From JAIEPM01 sp964546815 (GTDB taxonomy: Bacteria; Cyanobacteriota; Vampirovibrionia; Obscuribacterales; Obscuribacteraceae), in contig CAZJLR010000025.1 of assembly GCA_964546815.1 (NCBI GenBank), positions 23,362 to 87,361 on the forward strand: DNA of 64,000 bases, given 5' to 3'. The position numbers were made by a program, and so were the translations under genes. Shown here piece after piece: positions 1 to 7,629 of the stretch. The notes under the pieces were generated by a model that saw only the letters and a program-made list of their open reading frames with translations, searched no databases and was not told where the DNA came from. How positions within the stretch are numbered: position 1 is the first letter of the stretch; every line of letters starts with the position of its first letter.

Positions 1-225
1 CAGTTAGTTTTCGTTTACGATAATTTGCCTGTTGAGACTTTGAAAGAGTGCTGTTCAAAAGCAAACGTTCAGTTGAGCGATAATTTGCTAAATGAACTTT
101 CGGAAACTGAGCTTAGAACAGCATTTAGTACCATTTTATCGCGACCGGAACTAAGCGCTAAACTTAGCAAAGTAGATCAACTCGATTACATGCTGCTTGT
201 TGATGTTTATAAAAGCACAAATTAA
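1..225 (+). CDS. C-terminal part of an unidentified protein, cut by the window edge
   Basis: The frame is open from the first base of the window and ends at TAA 223-225, so at least 74 residues of the C-terminus are visible. An internal TTG at 25 is not a convincing start because the frame continues upstream of it. The visible part is Leu-, Ser- and Glu-rich, looks helical, and has no membrane segment or recognisable motif. It converges with the gene on the other strand that ends at 256, and a weak hairpin (GAGAT/ATCTC near 240-253) lies between them. Function unknown. Confidence 0.6.
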   Translation, partial: QLVFVYDNLPVETLKECCSKANVQLSDNLLNELSETELRTAFSTILSRPELSAKLSKVDQLDYMLLVDVYKSTN

Positions 226-255
226 GTTCCGCGTAGCAAGAGATTTGTATCTCAT

Positions 256-678
256 TTATTTGTCGCGCGAGCCTGTACCTTCGTAGAATTTACCGCTTTT
301 TTCTAGACTGCTGAGCGACTGCAGGTGTTTGCTATCTTGAGTATCGCGGTCCATTGTTGAGTCGTAAACTCTGTCAAATATAAGGTAGTCGCCCCAATCA
401 CCTGCAGCCGCTTTCGGTAAAGTGTAAGCGTGTTTACCCTCGGATGTTTTTATATCTTTCAAATGCGCTTGTCCAGTTGAGTCTTCGGCTGTGACTATTT
501 CTAATGATGGAATTGTGTCGTCTTTTGTTCTGTGTTGTTCATTTGTTTTTTGAATCTGTTTAGCCAGGTCTAGACGTTCCTGGTAGGAAATTTGATTGAG
601 AGTTTCTGCAATTGATTCGCCTTGCTCAGCTTTGCTGGTAAGTTCATTGACAATTTCGACGTGTCTCTTGTCCGACAT
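256..678 (-). CDS. Small hydrophilic hypothetical protein (140 aa)
   Basis: I do not recognise a family. The open frame extends to 714, but the start is placed at ATG 676-678 because a strong GAGGGGG Shine-Dalgarno sits about 8 bases before it. The N-terminal half is charged and helical (residues 1-60, rich in Glu, Gln and Lys), the middle is polar and probably disordered, and the C-terminal part contains a short aromatic stretch (WGDYLIFDRVYD). There is no signal peptide or membrane segment. It stands alone between a converging partial gene and the MgtC-like gene. A role cannot be inferred. Confidence 0.65.
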   Translation of the reverse strand: MSDKRHVEIVNELTSKAEQGESIAETLNQISYQERLDLAKQIQKTNEQHRTKDDTIPSLEIVTAEDSTGQAHLKDIKTSEGKHAYTLPKAAAGDWGDYLIFDRVYDSTMDRDTQDSKHLQSLSSLEKSGKFYEGTGSRDK

Positions 679-782
679 GCTTGCGTCCCCCTCAACCCCT
701 GCCCATGAGTACAAGAATAGAGTTTAATTTTGAGGAATTGTTGAGCAAAGGGTAAAATGCCGGAAACGTGCGCGGCGAAAGG

Positions 783-2132
783 CTATAGGAAAAAGAGGGT
801 TAAAGTTGCAACTGCCAGCATCAGGCTAAATGAAATTGCCATTTTTGAGGCAAATGCCTGATTGCCAGACATGAATGCAATCCCTGTCTTAAATACAGCA
901 TTCATGCACACAGCAATAAGCACTGAGCCCACTGCTCGGTCAGGGCCGATGGCTGTATCTCGGAACAAATCAGCGGCAGATACCGCGATTGCATCAACAT
1001 CTACTAAACCACCAATCATACTTGTCCAGAGTAATCCACTTGCACCCATTGTAGTCACGACGACTTTGTTCATGAAAATTACTACTGCTAAAATCACACC
1101 GCATTTCAATGCCGGCCCCAATGTAAGTGGGTTTCTGATTTTGAATGATGGTGTGTCTGCTGCTTCTAAAACTGCTTCTTGCGAAATTGAAGCATCGGCA
1201 GGTGCTGTTTCTGCTTTGCTTTCCTCTGCGATGGACTCTGCTGCATTGCTCGTGGCAGCATCTTTTCTTTGTGCATCTTTGGTTGGAATCAAAAACGCCA
1301 GTAATATGCCCACGGCTCCGGCTGCGAGCAATGGCACTGCTGCTGCGCTAGATATTTGCGGGCTGATCAAAGATAGAAATGCAAACAATCGAGGAAATTG
1401 AATCGCATTTGCAAGTGTAGCGGCTTGCCAGTAAGTATTGAGTTTTTCAGGGGTGTTTTTCGCTTCTTTGGATAGAGTGAGAGTTGTCGCAGTCGTTGAG
1501 GCTATGCCGCCCAAAATTGCTGTGAGCTTAAGACCACTCGAATTGCCCAAATATTTTTCCAGAAAATATCCGCTGAATGAAACGAAGGAGACGAGAATAA
1601 CAAAGGTCCAGATGTCTCGAGGGTTGAAACCATTGAATGGTCCATAGTCGCCATCGGGCAAAATTGGATAGATGATAAACACAAGCGCGAGGAATAATAG
1701 CGTGCCGCTGAATTCTGAGCCTGTGAGGGTTTCGCTAAAGAACTTTCTTACTTTGTCTTTTGACTCAAGCAAGAAAGTTATGAAAATAGAGATGCCTATA
1801 ACTGCAGCCCGCGCGTTGTCTGATTCGCTCAGGGCGCATATATAGGATAAGCAGAAAACTGTGAGCATCGCCAGATCTGTCGTAAAGCCTGATTCTTCCG
1901 TCGGTGTTCTTTGCCTGAATGCAATTAATGCAACTATTAATGATGCAAGAGCGACAGCCGAAATTGCAGCGTTGTGCTGCAATCCACATGCCGCACCTAC
2001 AGCTGCGCAAAGTACAAATTCCCTTATACCAAGATTGGGCGAAAGCTTAGAATGCTCGCGCTGAGCACCCACCAGCACACCAATCATGAGTGCCTCAGAA
2101 ACAGGGAGCCAAAATAAGCGAGGATCGAGCAT
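783..2132 (-). CDS. MgtC/SapB-DUF4010 family inner-membrane protein
   Basis: A polytopic membrane protein of 449 residues with about ten hydrophobic segments. The N-terminus (residues 10-60, with the signature GVLVGAQRE and then GIREF) matches the MgtC/SapB fold. The C-terminal two thirds match DUF4010, including GGIASTTATTLTLS near residue 210 and GGLVDVDAIAVS near 380. MgtC proteins are linked to Mg2+ limitation and membrane potential control in other bacteria, but the DUF4010 branch has no settled function. An Ala/Glu-rich hydrophilic insert of about 50 residues (around 275-330) interrupts the membrane domain and probably faces the cytoplasm. No clear Shine-Dalgarno precedes the ATG at 2132, so the start is less certain than the family. 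Confidence 0.88.
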   Translation of the reverse strand: MLDPRLFWLPVSEALMIGVLVGAQREHSKLSPNLGIREFVLCAAVGAACGLQHNAAISAVALASLIVALIAFRQRTPTEESGFTTDLAMLTVFCLSYICALSESDNARAAVIGISIFITFLLESKDKVRKFFSETLTGSEFSGTLLFLALVFIIYPILPDGDYGPFNGFNPRDIWTFVILVSFVSFSGYFLEKYLGNSSGLKLTAILGGIASTTATTLTLSKEAKNTPEKLNTYWQAATLANAIQFPRLFAFLSLISPQISSAAAVPLLAAGAVGILLAFLIPTKDAQRKDAATSNAAESIAEESKAETAPADASISQEAVLEAADTPSFKIRNPLTLGPALKCGVILAVVIFMNKVVVTTMGASGLLWTSMIGGLVDVDAIAVSAADLFRDTAIGPDRAVGSVLIAVCMNAVFKTGIAFMSGNQAFASKMAISFSLMLAVATLTLFFL

Positions 2133-2210
2133 TGTCTGATAACGCTGTGCTGCAGTGCTTACAAGGCTTTTGTGCCCAAAATAGCACCAAGAAATGCGCC
2201 TTTCGAAATG

Positions 2211-2239
2211 TTGAAATCAAGCTTACAAGTTCTGATATA
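2211..2239 (+). promoter_or_regulatory. Possible sigma70 promoter for the secreted TPR-like gene
   Basis: TTGAAA at 2211-2216 is followed after 17 bases by GATATA at 2234-2239, about 70 bases before the ATG at 2310. The match is partial and rests on spacing alone. Confidence 0.35.
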
Positions 2240-2309
2240 TCGTGAAAGGAAGCTATCTTTGGGCAAAAAGTAGCTAGGAGTTTGTAATAGTTTGAGAGGC
2301 TGGAAAACC

Positions 2310-3125
2310 ATGAAGATTCTTAACCTGCAAGTCTTAGCGGTCTTTTGTCTGTGTACCGCCATCGCAAGTCCAGCAGGTTTTTCGCAAGAGCAGCCCAATT
2401 GGAAGGACACTAATAATCGCGCTATTACAGAAATGCGTAACGAGAATTATTCCGAAGCCGAACGCTTATTTAAGGAAGCCCAATCTCAATGTCTCACGAG
2501 CGATGACCGCGCCGTGGTTCAGGAAAATTTGGATGTTCTCTGGGAAAAGCAATTTATGAAGCGTGTGAGTACTGAAAGCAAGAATGAGTTTGGACAGCCA
2601 AGTTCCAAGTCGTTGCCTGTTACGGGGCAAGATTTAGGCCAGAACAGTAAAGCTCAAGTGAGGGCTGAATTGACTCAGTTGGATGCTTCAATCAAAAAGG
2701 CAGATGAATCTGGCGATCTTGAAACCCTTCAGGCGCTTTTCAAGAAAAAAGGCGAATTGCTTAAGCAAAGAGATGACGGAGAGACACTAGACTATGCTTA
2801 CAACATGCATTTCAGAGCGCAGGTGCTCAAACACTTGCATCGTGATGCTGAGGCTGATCAACTTGAGGCCGAGGGAGCAAGGTTGAGAGATAGTCTCCGC
2901 AGGCTTAGCACAAGTAATATTGCGGCTCCAACGCACACAAGGTCTAATCTCAGCAAATTCGAAGTAAGGCCTTTGCCTATGGTGCATGAAAGTTTACCGA
3001 GAGATTTTCATGATAGTTATCCTTCGACTACACCAGCGCCAAGCAGCAGAAGCGAGAGAACATTTATTGGGCCCCACAATGCGGGCAACACATCGGGTTT
3101 TCTTAACGGCAATCCCAATCAATAG
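2310..3125 (+). CDS. Secreted TPR-like hypothetical protein (271 aa)
   Basis: Residues 1-25 form a classical signal peptide ending near a small-residue cleavage site (ASPAGFSQ). The mature part opens with a TPR-like helical hairpin (NRAITEMRNENYSEAERLF), continues with two further helical pairs, and ends in a Pro/Ser-rich disordered tail of about 60 residues. ATG 2310 was chosen because GAGAGG lies 9 bases before it and the signal peptide then begins with MKIL; the longer frame from 2292 would use TTG. Such proteins usually act as periplasmic or cell-surface adaptors, but no partner is visible here. The same leader, AGAGGCTGGAA, recurs before the next gene. Confidence 0.72.
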   Translation: MKILNLQVLAVFCLCTAIASPAGFSQEQPNWKDTNNRAITEMRNENYSEAERLFKEAQSQCLTSDDRAVVQENLDVLWEKQFMKRVSTESKNEFGQPSSKSLPVTGQDLGQNSKAQVRAELTQLDASIKKADESGDLETLQALFKKKGELLKQRDDGETLDYAYNMHFRAQVLKHLHRDAEADQLEAEGARLRDSLRRLSTSNIAAPTHTRSNLSKFEVRPLPMVHESLPRDFHDSYPSTTPAPSSRSERTFIGPHNAGNTSGFLNGNPNQ

Positions 3126-3291
3126 TGTCTTTGCTTGGCTTGGGATAAGCTGCATAATTCAACAGTTTTGTCCTGGGACAGTTGCATTTTGCTGCATCTA
3201 GCGCTGCTAAAATTACATGTTTCAACCTTTGATCAGCTTCCGGCTTATCCTAATATTTATTAGGTTGGTTCACATGATTAGAGGCTGGAAT

Positions 3292-3894
3292 ATGGGCGCT
3301 GAACAACATATTAAAGAGCAAGCAAAGGCAACCGAGACACAAAAGGAAGTTGCCGGAAAGGCTACAGATGCTTGCCCAAACCTGGGCATAACTTTTGATC
3401 GTTCTGCCCTTAGCGCTGTTCAGCTTGGTTCACTTGATCGCAACGGTAAAGAGACAGTATTGACGCTAGCCGGATACTTTGGCAAAGATTTGCCTTCGGC
3501 TCAAAAAGAGCTTTTTCAAAAATCTTTGACCGATGCACTCACAGACAAGGTCTCTTCACTTGCCAAGCTTGCTTTGCCGGAAAATAGCAGTGCAGCTAAA
3601 GCATTCATCGGAATGATGGGGCAAGCCGGGTTTGACATTAGTGTCGAGCATGGAAAAGATGGCAGCACAAACGTTCATTCACTCAATATTTTCGAACACA
3701 ATTCGAATGAAGGAATGCGATTGAATTCAGTTCAACCTGGCAATGGTGCCAAAGCTGAATTTTGCCAAACTCTAGATCCACTTTCACGCAGTCGCGATGG
3801 CCGTGTGGTGAGCTCAACACATGATTTTCAATCAATTATTACGACCCAAAAATCTCTTTCAGATCGAATGAAGAATTTTCTTGACCGCGATTGA
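3292..3894 (+). CDS. Hypothetical cytoplasmic protein (200 aa)
   Basis: Not recognised. ATG 3292 follows AGAGGCTGGAAT, giving a good Shine-Dalgarno; the open frame extends upstream to 3217 through a hydrophobic stretch that I regard as untranslated leader. The first 30 residues are Lys/Glu/Thr-rich and likely disordered. A compact domain follows (about residues 35-150) with alternating Leu/Val pattern, then a polar tail ending in Arg/Asp. No signal peptide remains with the chosen start. If the upstream start at 3217 were used, the protein would gain an N-terminal hydrophobic anchor. A strong hairpin terminator follows at 3929-3980. Confidence 0.62.
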   Translation: MGAEQHIKEQAKATETQKEVAGKATDACPNLGITFDRSALSAVQLGSLDRNGKETVLTLAGYFGKDLPSAQKELFQKSLTDALTDKVSSLAKLALPENSSAAKAFIGMMGQAGFDISVEHGKDGSTNVHSLNIFEHNSNEGMRLNSVQPGNGAKAEFCQTLDPLSRSRDGRVVSSTHDFQSIITTQKSLSDRMKNFLDRD

Positions 3895-3928
3895 TTTACT
3901 TTTCTGTTATCGCCTCGGATTCAAATTC

Positions 3929-3980
3929 AAAAGAATGTCCCCGTCTTGCTTTCTCATTTGCCTGACGGGGTCATTCTTTT
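3929..3980 (+). terminator. Strong hairpin terminator, 17-base arms
   Basis: The left arm (AAAAGAATG-T-CCCCGTC) and right arm (GACGGGG-T-CATTCTTTT) pair perfectly except for one T-T mismatch, with an 18-base loop. The right arm itself ends in TTTT and the left begins with AAAA, so it could work in both directions. It lies 35 bases after the stop at 3894. Confidence 0.8.
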
Positions 3981-4112
3981 GTGGGGGCAATTTGTGTGTA
4001 ATTGCGCAGCATAGATTCACGAGGATTTCACTTGTTCGGTCTCATTATTGAGCCATGAAGCTAAGCGAGAACGCAGTAGCCGACCATGCATTCAACAATG
4101 AGGAAACCGATT

Positions 4113-4523
4113 ATGTCCGCAGAATTATTGCCCCCGAATCTGAAGTCGGATGAAATGCCGTTGAATGGCCAAACTCCTGCTAGAGAAAAGAATGGGGCAA
4201 AGAAAAGTAGTTCTGCCTTTAGAAAGGGCATGGTTTTGAAATGGAAAGCCAGTGGAATGTCAAAAGCGGCCTTTTGCAGACAGGCAGGTTTGCGCCCCAA
4301 TACTTTCAATGTGTGGATAGCTGCATACTCTGAGACATCAGTTGAGGAGCAGTCTGCTGACCTTAGCTTTGAGCCGGACACCTACGCTGGCGTGATTGAA
4401 GTAAATCGTAACTCTGAAGTGGCTGCAGAACTTAGTGACAGCAGCGGTAAGCGTAAGGTGAGAATATACAACGGTGCAAGCCCCGAATTGATTGATGCGC
4501 TACTCAACAGCTTTATGCATTAA
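4113..4523 (+). CDS. Orphan IS66 TnpA-like (accessory protein) DNA-binding protein
   Basis: The protein (136 aa from ATG 4113, preceded by GAGGAA) has the two-part design of the IS66 accessory protein TnpA. There is a helix-turn-helix around residues 45-75 with the pattern W-x-x-SGMSKAAFCRQAGL then F-x-x-W, and a short C-terminal module (VRIYNGASPELIDALL) equivalent to the family's basic-strand plus LL helix. The other IS66 genes, tnpB and the large transposase tnpC, are absent on both sides, and I see no terminal inverted repeats. It is therefore either a remnant or a host gene recruited from IS66, possibly as a regulator. ATGs at 4086 and 4098 are alternative starts. Confidence 0.62.
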   Translation: MSAELLPPNLKSDEMPLNGQTPAREKNGAKKSSSAFRKGMVLKWKASGMSKAAFCRQAGLRPNTFNVWIAAYSETSVEEQSADLSFEPDTYAGVIEVNRNSEVAAELSDSSGKRKVRIYNGASPELIDALLNSFMH

Positions 4524-4572
4524 ATCGCTCATTGCGCCAAAGTTTTTTCTATTCAGGAATCAAGCAGAAGAG

Positions 4573-4594
4573 GCCAACTTCTGGAGAAGTTGGC
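4573..4594. repeat. Perfect 9-base hairpin upstream of the small TPR-like gene
   Basis: GCCAACTTC and GAAGTTGGC pair perfectly around a TGGA loop. It lies 43 bases before the ATG at 4638 and 50 bases after the stop at 4523. No T-run follows on either strand, so it may be a terminator remnant or a leader structure of the downstream gene. Confidence 0.5.
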
Positions 4595-4637
4595 ACGTAA
4601 GCAATGCGTTTTGGAATGAATCAATGGAGATGAGAAA

Positions 4638-5027
4638 ATGTCTTTATGCGAAGAACGTCAGTATCACCCGTTTAGATTAGCGTCTGAGCATATCAAAGTT
4701 GCTGAACAGAGTTTTCAAAAAAAGTACTGGGTGCTCGCAAGATATCACTATGCTGCCGCAGTGGATGAACTCGTTAATATGCCCGTTCCGGACAAGCAAC
4801 TGTTACGCAACTGTTTGCAGCGGCAGTCGTTGTGCCACCTGAACCTATTAGAATTTATGCCTGCCATTGCTTGTTATCTTCGTTCTGTTTCTTTGCCTGA
4901 GGCGGAATCTAGTACTATGAGTAATGAGCAAAGATACCTGCTTGAATCGATAAGACAGGCACGTCGTATTCGTTTGCAAGACAATCTCAGCGATTATACT
5001 CCACGTTGCACCGGGCAGCATTTTTAG
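4638..5027 (+). CDS. Small TPR-like helical protein (129 aa)
   Basis: Residues 12-110 form two or three alpha-hairpins with TPR-like spacing of Ala, Tyr and Leu (ASEHIKVAEQSFQKKYW, then ARYHYAAAVDEL, then a Leu-rich pair). No signal peptide or membrane segment is present, so it is probably a cytoplasmic adaptor. The start ATG 4638 has GGAGATGAGA about 9 bases upstream. The C-terminus carries a lone Cys in a polar tail. It converges with the haem peroxidase gene, whose stop is 12 bases away. Its partner is unknown. Confidence 0.6.
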   Translation: MSLCEERQYHPFRLASEHIKVAEQSFQKKYWVLARYHYAAAVDELVNMPVPDKQLLRNCLQRQSLCHLNLLEFMPAIACYLRSVSLPEAESSTMSNEQRYLLESIRQARRIRLQDNLSDYTPRCTGQHF

Positions 5028-5038
5028 TTCTAGCGAAT

Positions 5039-7318
5039 TTATTTTCTAGCTGGCGCTTCCATGTCAATGCCTGAATTGTTCAATGGAATTGGTCCACCAA
5101 GTTTTACTTGTCCATTTTCAACAGATCCAAGCGGATGGAATGCGCTCTGCCTCGTTCCGACAGCGTCTTTCAATGCCGGTGCGTTGCGTGCAATTATGTC
5201 TTTCAATCCATGAAGCCCACGGACACGTTCTATGCCTTCCGGTGTGTATATTTCTTTGCGGAAATCTTCTGTGTAGAATCGGTCGGCTTGAACACGGCGC
5301 GAAGCCATGAGGATGAATTCCAAAAAAGTAGATGCAGAGAAGCCCATTGTTTTAGGTGTGCGATCTGGCCATTCAGACAATGAACCAATAACAGTGTCTA
5401 CTTTTTCAATATCATTGTTGTAGACCTTACGAATTTGTTCTCTAAGCTCTACGTTGTTTGGAACGAGTTCCTCAAAGCTTTTTACGGGTGGTTCATGCAT
5501 TTCTCTGAGGTATTCATTATATCTGGGAAGATGTTTTTCTCGTCCTCGCAAAATGTCTACTGCAGCCAGGTCGATATAATTGCCTCGTATGTTGAGGTCG
5601 CGCATAAAGTTAGGGTGATTGTGCGCTGCAATTTGCCCTGCCTTATCCACTTCCATGGAATAAAGAACATTGTCAAAACCGGCTGCGTCGATAACTTTGC
5701 GAGAGTTGCCTTGCAGCGCTGCTCCCATTGGTATGTTGCCGATTTCTTTACCTGTTTTGTGGTCAAACAACTGCAAATTGTCCGGCACCAGTCCATGCAT
5801 TTGTTGATAAGACTGCACGAAGTCTTCTTCCATTGCGTAAGGCTTGCCGGCTAGTTCTGTTTTGTGTCCCCAGATGCCACCAACTTCATGTTCGTCGACT
5901 TTAGATCTAGCGCCAACCATTTCTTGCCCGTAGTTGTCTATCATGGCATGGGTCATGGTGGGGTTATTCAGTGCCACTGGTGTCCAATCGACTGTATGTA
6001 TTTTTGCTTTTTCGGCAGCATTGATTAGTCGTGCGCGGCTATAGATAAATTCGTCATATTGTTTGTCGCTGAGTTTGTCCGGTAGATTGTCGCCAAACAT
6101 AGGTTTCAAAATTTCGGGCAGTTTGTTTTTCCAATTAGCGAATTCGTTTTGTGGATATGCTTTCACCAGCATGTCGCAAATTGAGTTGTGTTCTCTCACA
6201 TAAAGAGTGTGTATTACTTCCAGCAGAGGATTCCAGTTTTGGTTGAATCCTGTGTCCGGCACTCCCTCAGGACCGATCGGCAGCAAGCCATCTGCTGTTA
6301 GTTTCATTTTTCCGTCGCTGTGCGCACGGAGTCGATCGGCGGTTTTGTCATCGGAGCCATAGATTTCAGAAGCATCCCACCAGTGAGTTACAGTGTTTTC
6401 GTAAGTCTGGCGTATGCCGGCCTTGTCGTCAGCTTCTGTGCGAGTGTTATCGATTAGCAGTTTGGGAATCTTCATCTCCGTTTGTCCGTGATATTTACGG
6501 ATGGGATGATCTTCCGGCAACGGAATTGTCCACATGCCGTCGCCCATATTTTGGTGTTTGCCATGGTCCATCCAGTCGTGCACATTTCCTTGCAAACTTG
6601 CCACACCGGTGAGGTTCATAACAGGGAGTTCTTTGAATTCTTGGCGATCTAAAATGCGAGCTGCATCCATCAACGGTGGATCGTTGACGTCATAGCGCAT
6701 ATCTGGCTTTGTGTTGTATTGAAAGCGTGTGCCCGCTGCGCCCATGGCAGGGTCTTTCAAATTATTGCCGGTACCGTCGACGGTGCGTGAAACTTCAGCC
6801 GATTTTGGGCTAGCCAAATAATCTGGCACGTGACCTGTGCGAGAATCGGGCGGGTATGACGATTGCAAGTTGTTGCTTTCAAGCTGGTTTCTTCGATTTA
6901 CTGGTCTCGATAAATCTGTAATGCGGCCAAAGAAAGACTCATCTTTTCCGAATTCTTCCCATGGCTTATTTTTTGTTTTCTCGTCTATAACTTTGGCACC
7001 CTGGCGCACAACCCAACCCACAGCATCACCGAATTTTTCCTCAATGGTTTTAACTGCGCTGTCGTAAGGACTGCGTGGTGACTGTCCCTTGCTAGCGTCA
7101 GGACTATCTTTTGGTACGAGGTGTTCACCTAAATTTGGTGCTGGAAAATACTTGCGTTCTTCAGGCTTTTCATTGCGTTGAAAGCCGCCTGGAAGTTTGA
7201 TTGTTTTGTCGCCGATTTTGTAATCTTCGAGTGCTTCATTTGCCATCCTTGCTCGCGGATCTTGTTCTGCTGGTGCCGAGTTTCCCTTTTGTTCTTTGGA
7301 TTCTTTGTTATTGTCCAT
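5039..7318 (-). CDS. Animal-type haem peroxidase (DOX-like family)
   Basis: A 759-residue protein of the peroxidase-cyclooxygenase superfamily. The distal haem site is the VHDW motif (His247) and the conserved THWWDASEIYG and HTLYVREHN segments follow. The proximal haem ligand is probably His508 in YQQMHGLVPD, and the family's LRxREKHLPRYNE helix comes after it. The first 170 residues are hydrophilic and poorly conserved-looking. The start at 7318 was chosen because AGGAG lies 10 bases upstream; the frame is open to 7402. No signal peptide is present, which is unusual for a family that mostly acts outside the cytoplasm. In cyclooxygenase and alpha-dioxygenase the catalytic Tyr lies three residues before the proximal His; here Tyr504 lies four before it, so plain peroxidase activity is more likely than fatty-acid dioxygenation. 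Confidence 0.88.
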   Translation of the reverse strand: MDNNKESKEQKGNSAPAEQDPRARMANEALEDYKIGDKTIKLPGGFQRNEKPEERKYFPAPNLGEHLVPKDSPDASKGQSPRSPYDSAVKTIEEKFGDAVGWVVRQGAKVIDEKTKNKPWEEFGKDESFFGRITDLSRPVNRRNQLESNNLQSSYPPDSRTGHVPDYLASPKSAEVSRTVDGTGNNLKDPAMGAAGTRFQYNTKPDMRYDVNDPPLMDAARILDRQEFKELPVMNLTGVASLQGNVHDWMDHGKHQNMGDGMWTIPLPEDHPIRKYHGQTEMKIPKLLIDNTRTEADDKAGIRQTYENTVTHWWDASEIYGSDDKTADRLRAHSDGKMKLTADGLLPIGPEGVPDTGFNQNWNPLLEVIHTLYVREHNSICDMLVKAYPQNEFANWKNKLPEILKPMFGDNLPDKLSDKQYDEFIYSRARLINAAEKAKIHTVDWTPVALNNPTMTHAMIDNYGQEMVGARSKVDEHEVGGIWGHKTELAGKPYAMEEDFVQSYQQMHGLVPDNLQLFDHKTGKEIGNIPMGAALQGNSRKVIDAAGFDNVLYSMEVDKAGQIAAHNHPNFMRDLNIRGNYIDLAAVDILRGREKHLPRYNEYLREMHEPPVKSFEELVPNNVELREQIRKVYNNDIEKVDTVIGSLSEWPDRTPKTMGFSASTFLEFILMASRRVQADRFYTEDFRKEIYTPEGIERVRGLHGLKDIIARNAPALKDAVGTRQSAFHPLGSVENGQVKLGGPIPLNNSGIDMEAPARK

Positions 7319-7629
7319 TGCAAACAAACTCCTAAGTGGATAACGCAACTCGAAAAATTGGCGATTTATTTCCCCATACAGACGCAGTGCAAAGTAAGGC
7401 ATGTCTCGCCGTGTTGGCGACTGTGCCAGTTTAGTCTGTTAACGCAAATTATCGGGGCTGATTTTTCCTGTGTGTATTCTTGGCGCCTGTAAATGCGAAG
7501 AAGATGTTTCAACTTGCTGAATTTACAGTTAGCCGCTTTTGTCCGTTTCAACCCTTGCTGGATAATAGTGTATTAACGACAAGGTTGGCTATCGTGCTTC
7601 CACCACTTGCTCGGGTTATTAAAATGCAA
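7319..7629. other. Non-coding gap between deiminase-like and peroxidase genes
   Basis: About 310 bases with the minus-strand leader of the peroxidase gene. Apart from the AGGAG Shine-Dalgarno near 7330 I see no convincing promoter, hairpin or small gene; open frames here are short and lack ribosome binding sites. Confidence 0.5.

Noticed and set aside
862..2064. Open frames opposite the MgtC/DUF4010 gene
   Set aside because: They are shadows of the membrane protein gene and have no start signals of their own.
5083..7067. Plus-strand open frames inside the haem peroxidase gene
   Set aside because: No ribosome sites, and their coordinates lie wholly within a conserved gene on the other strand.
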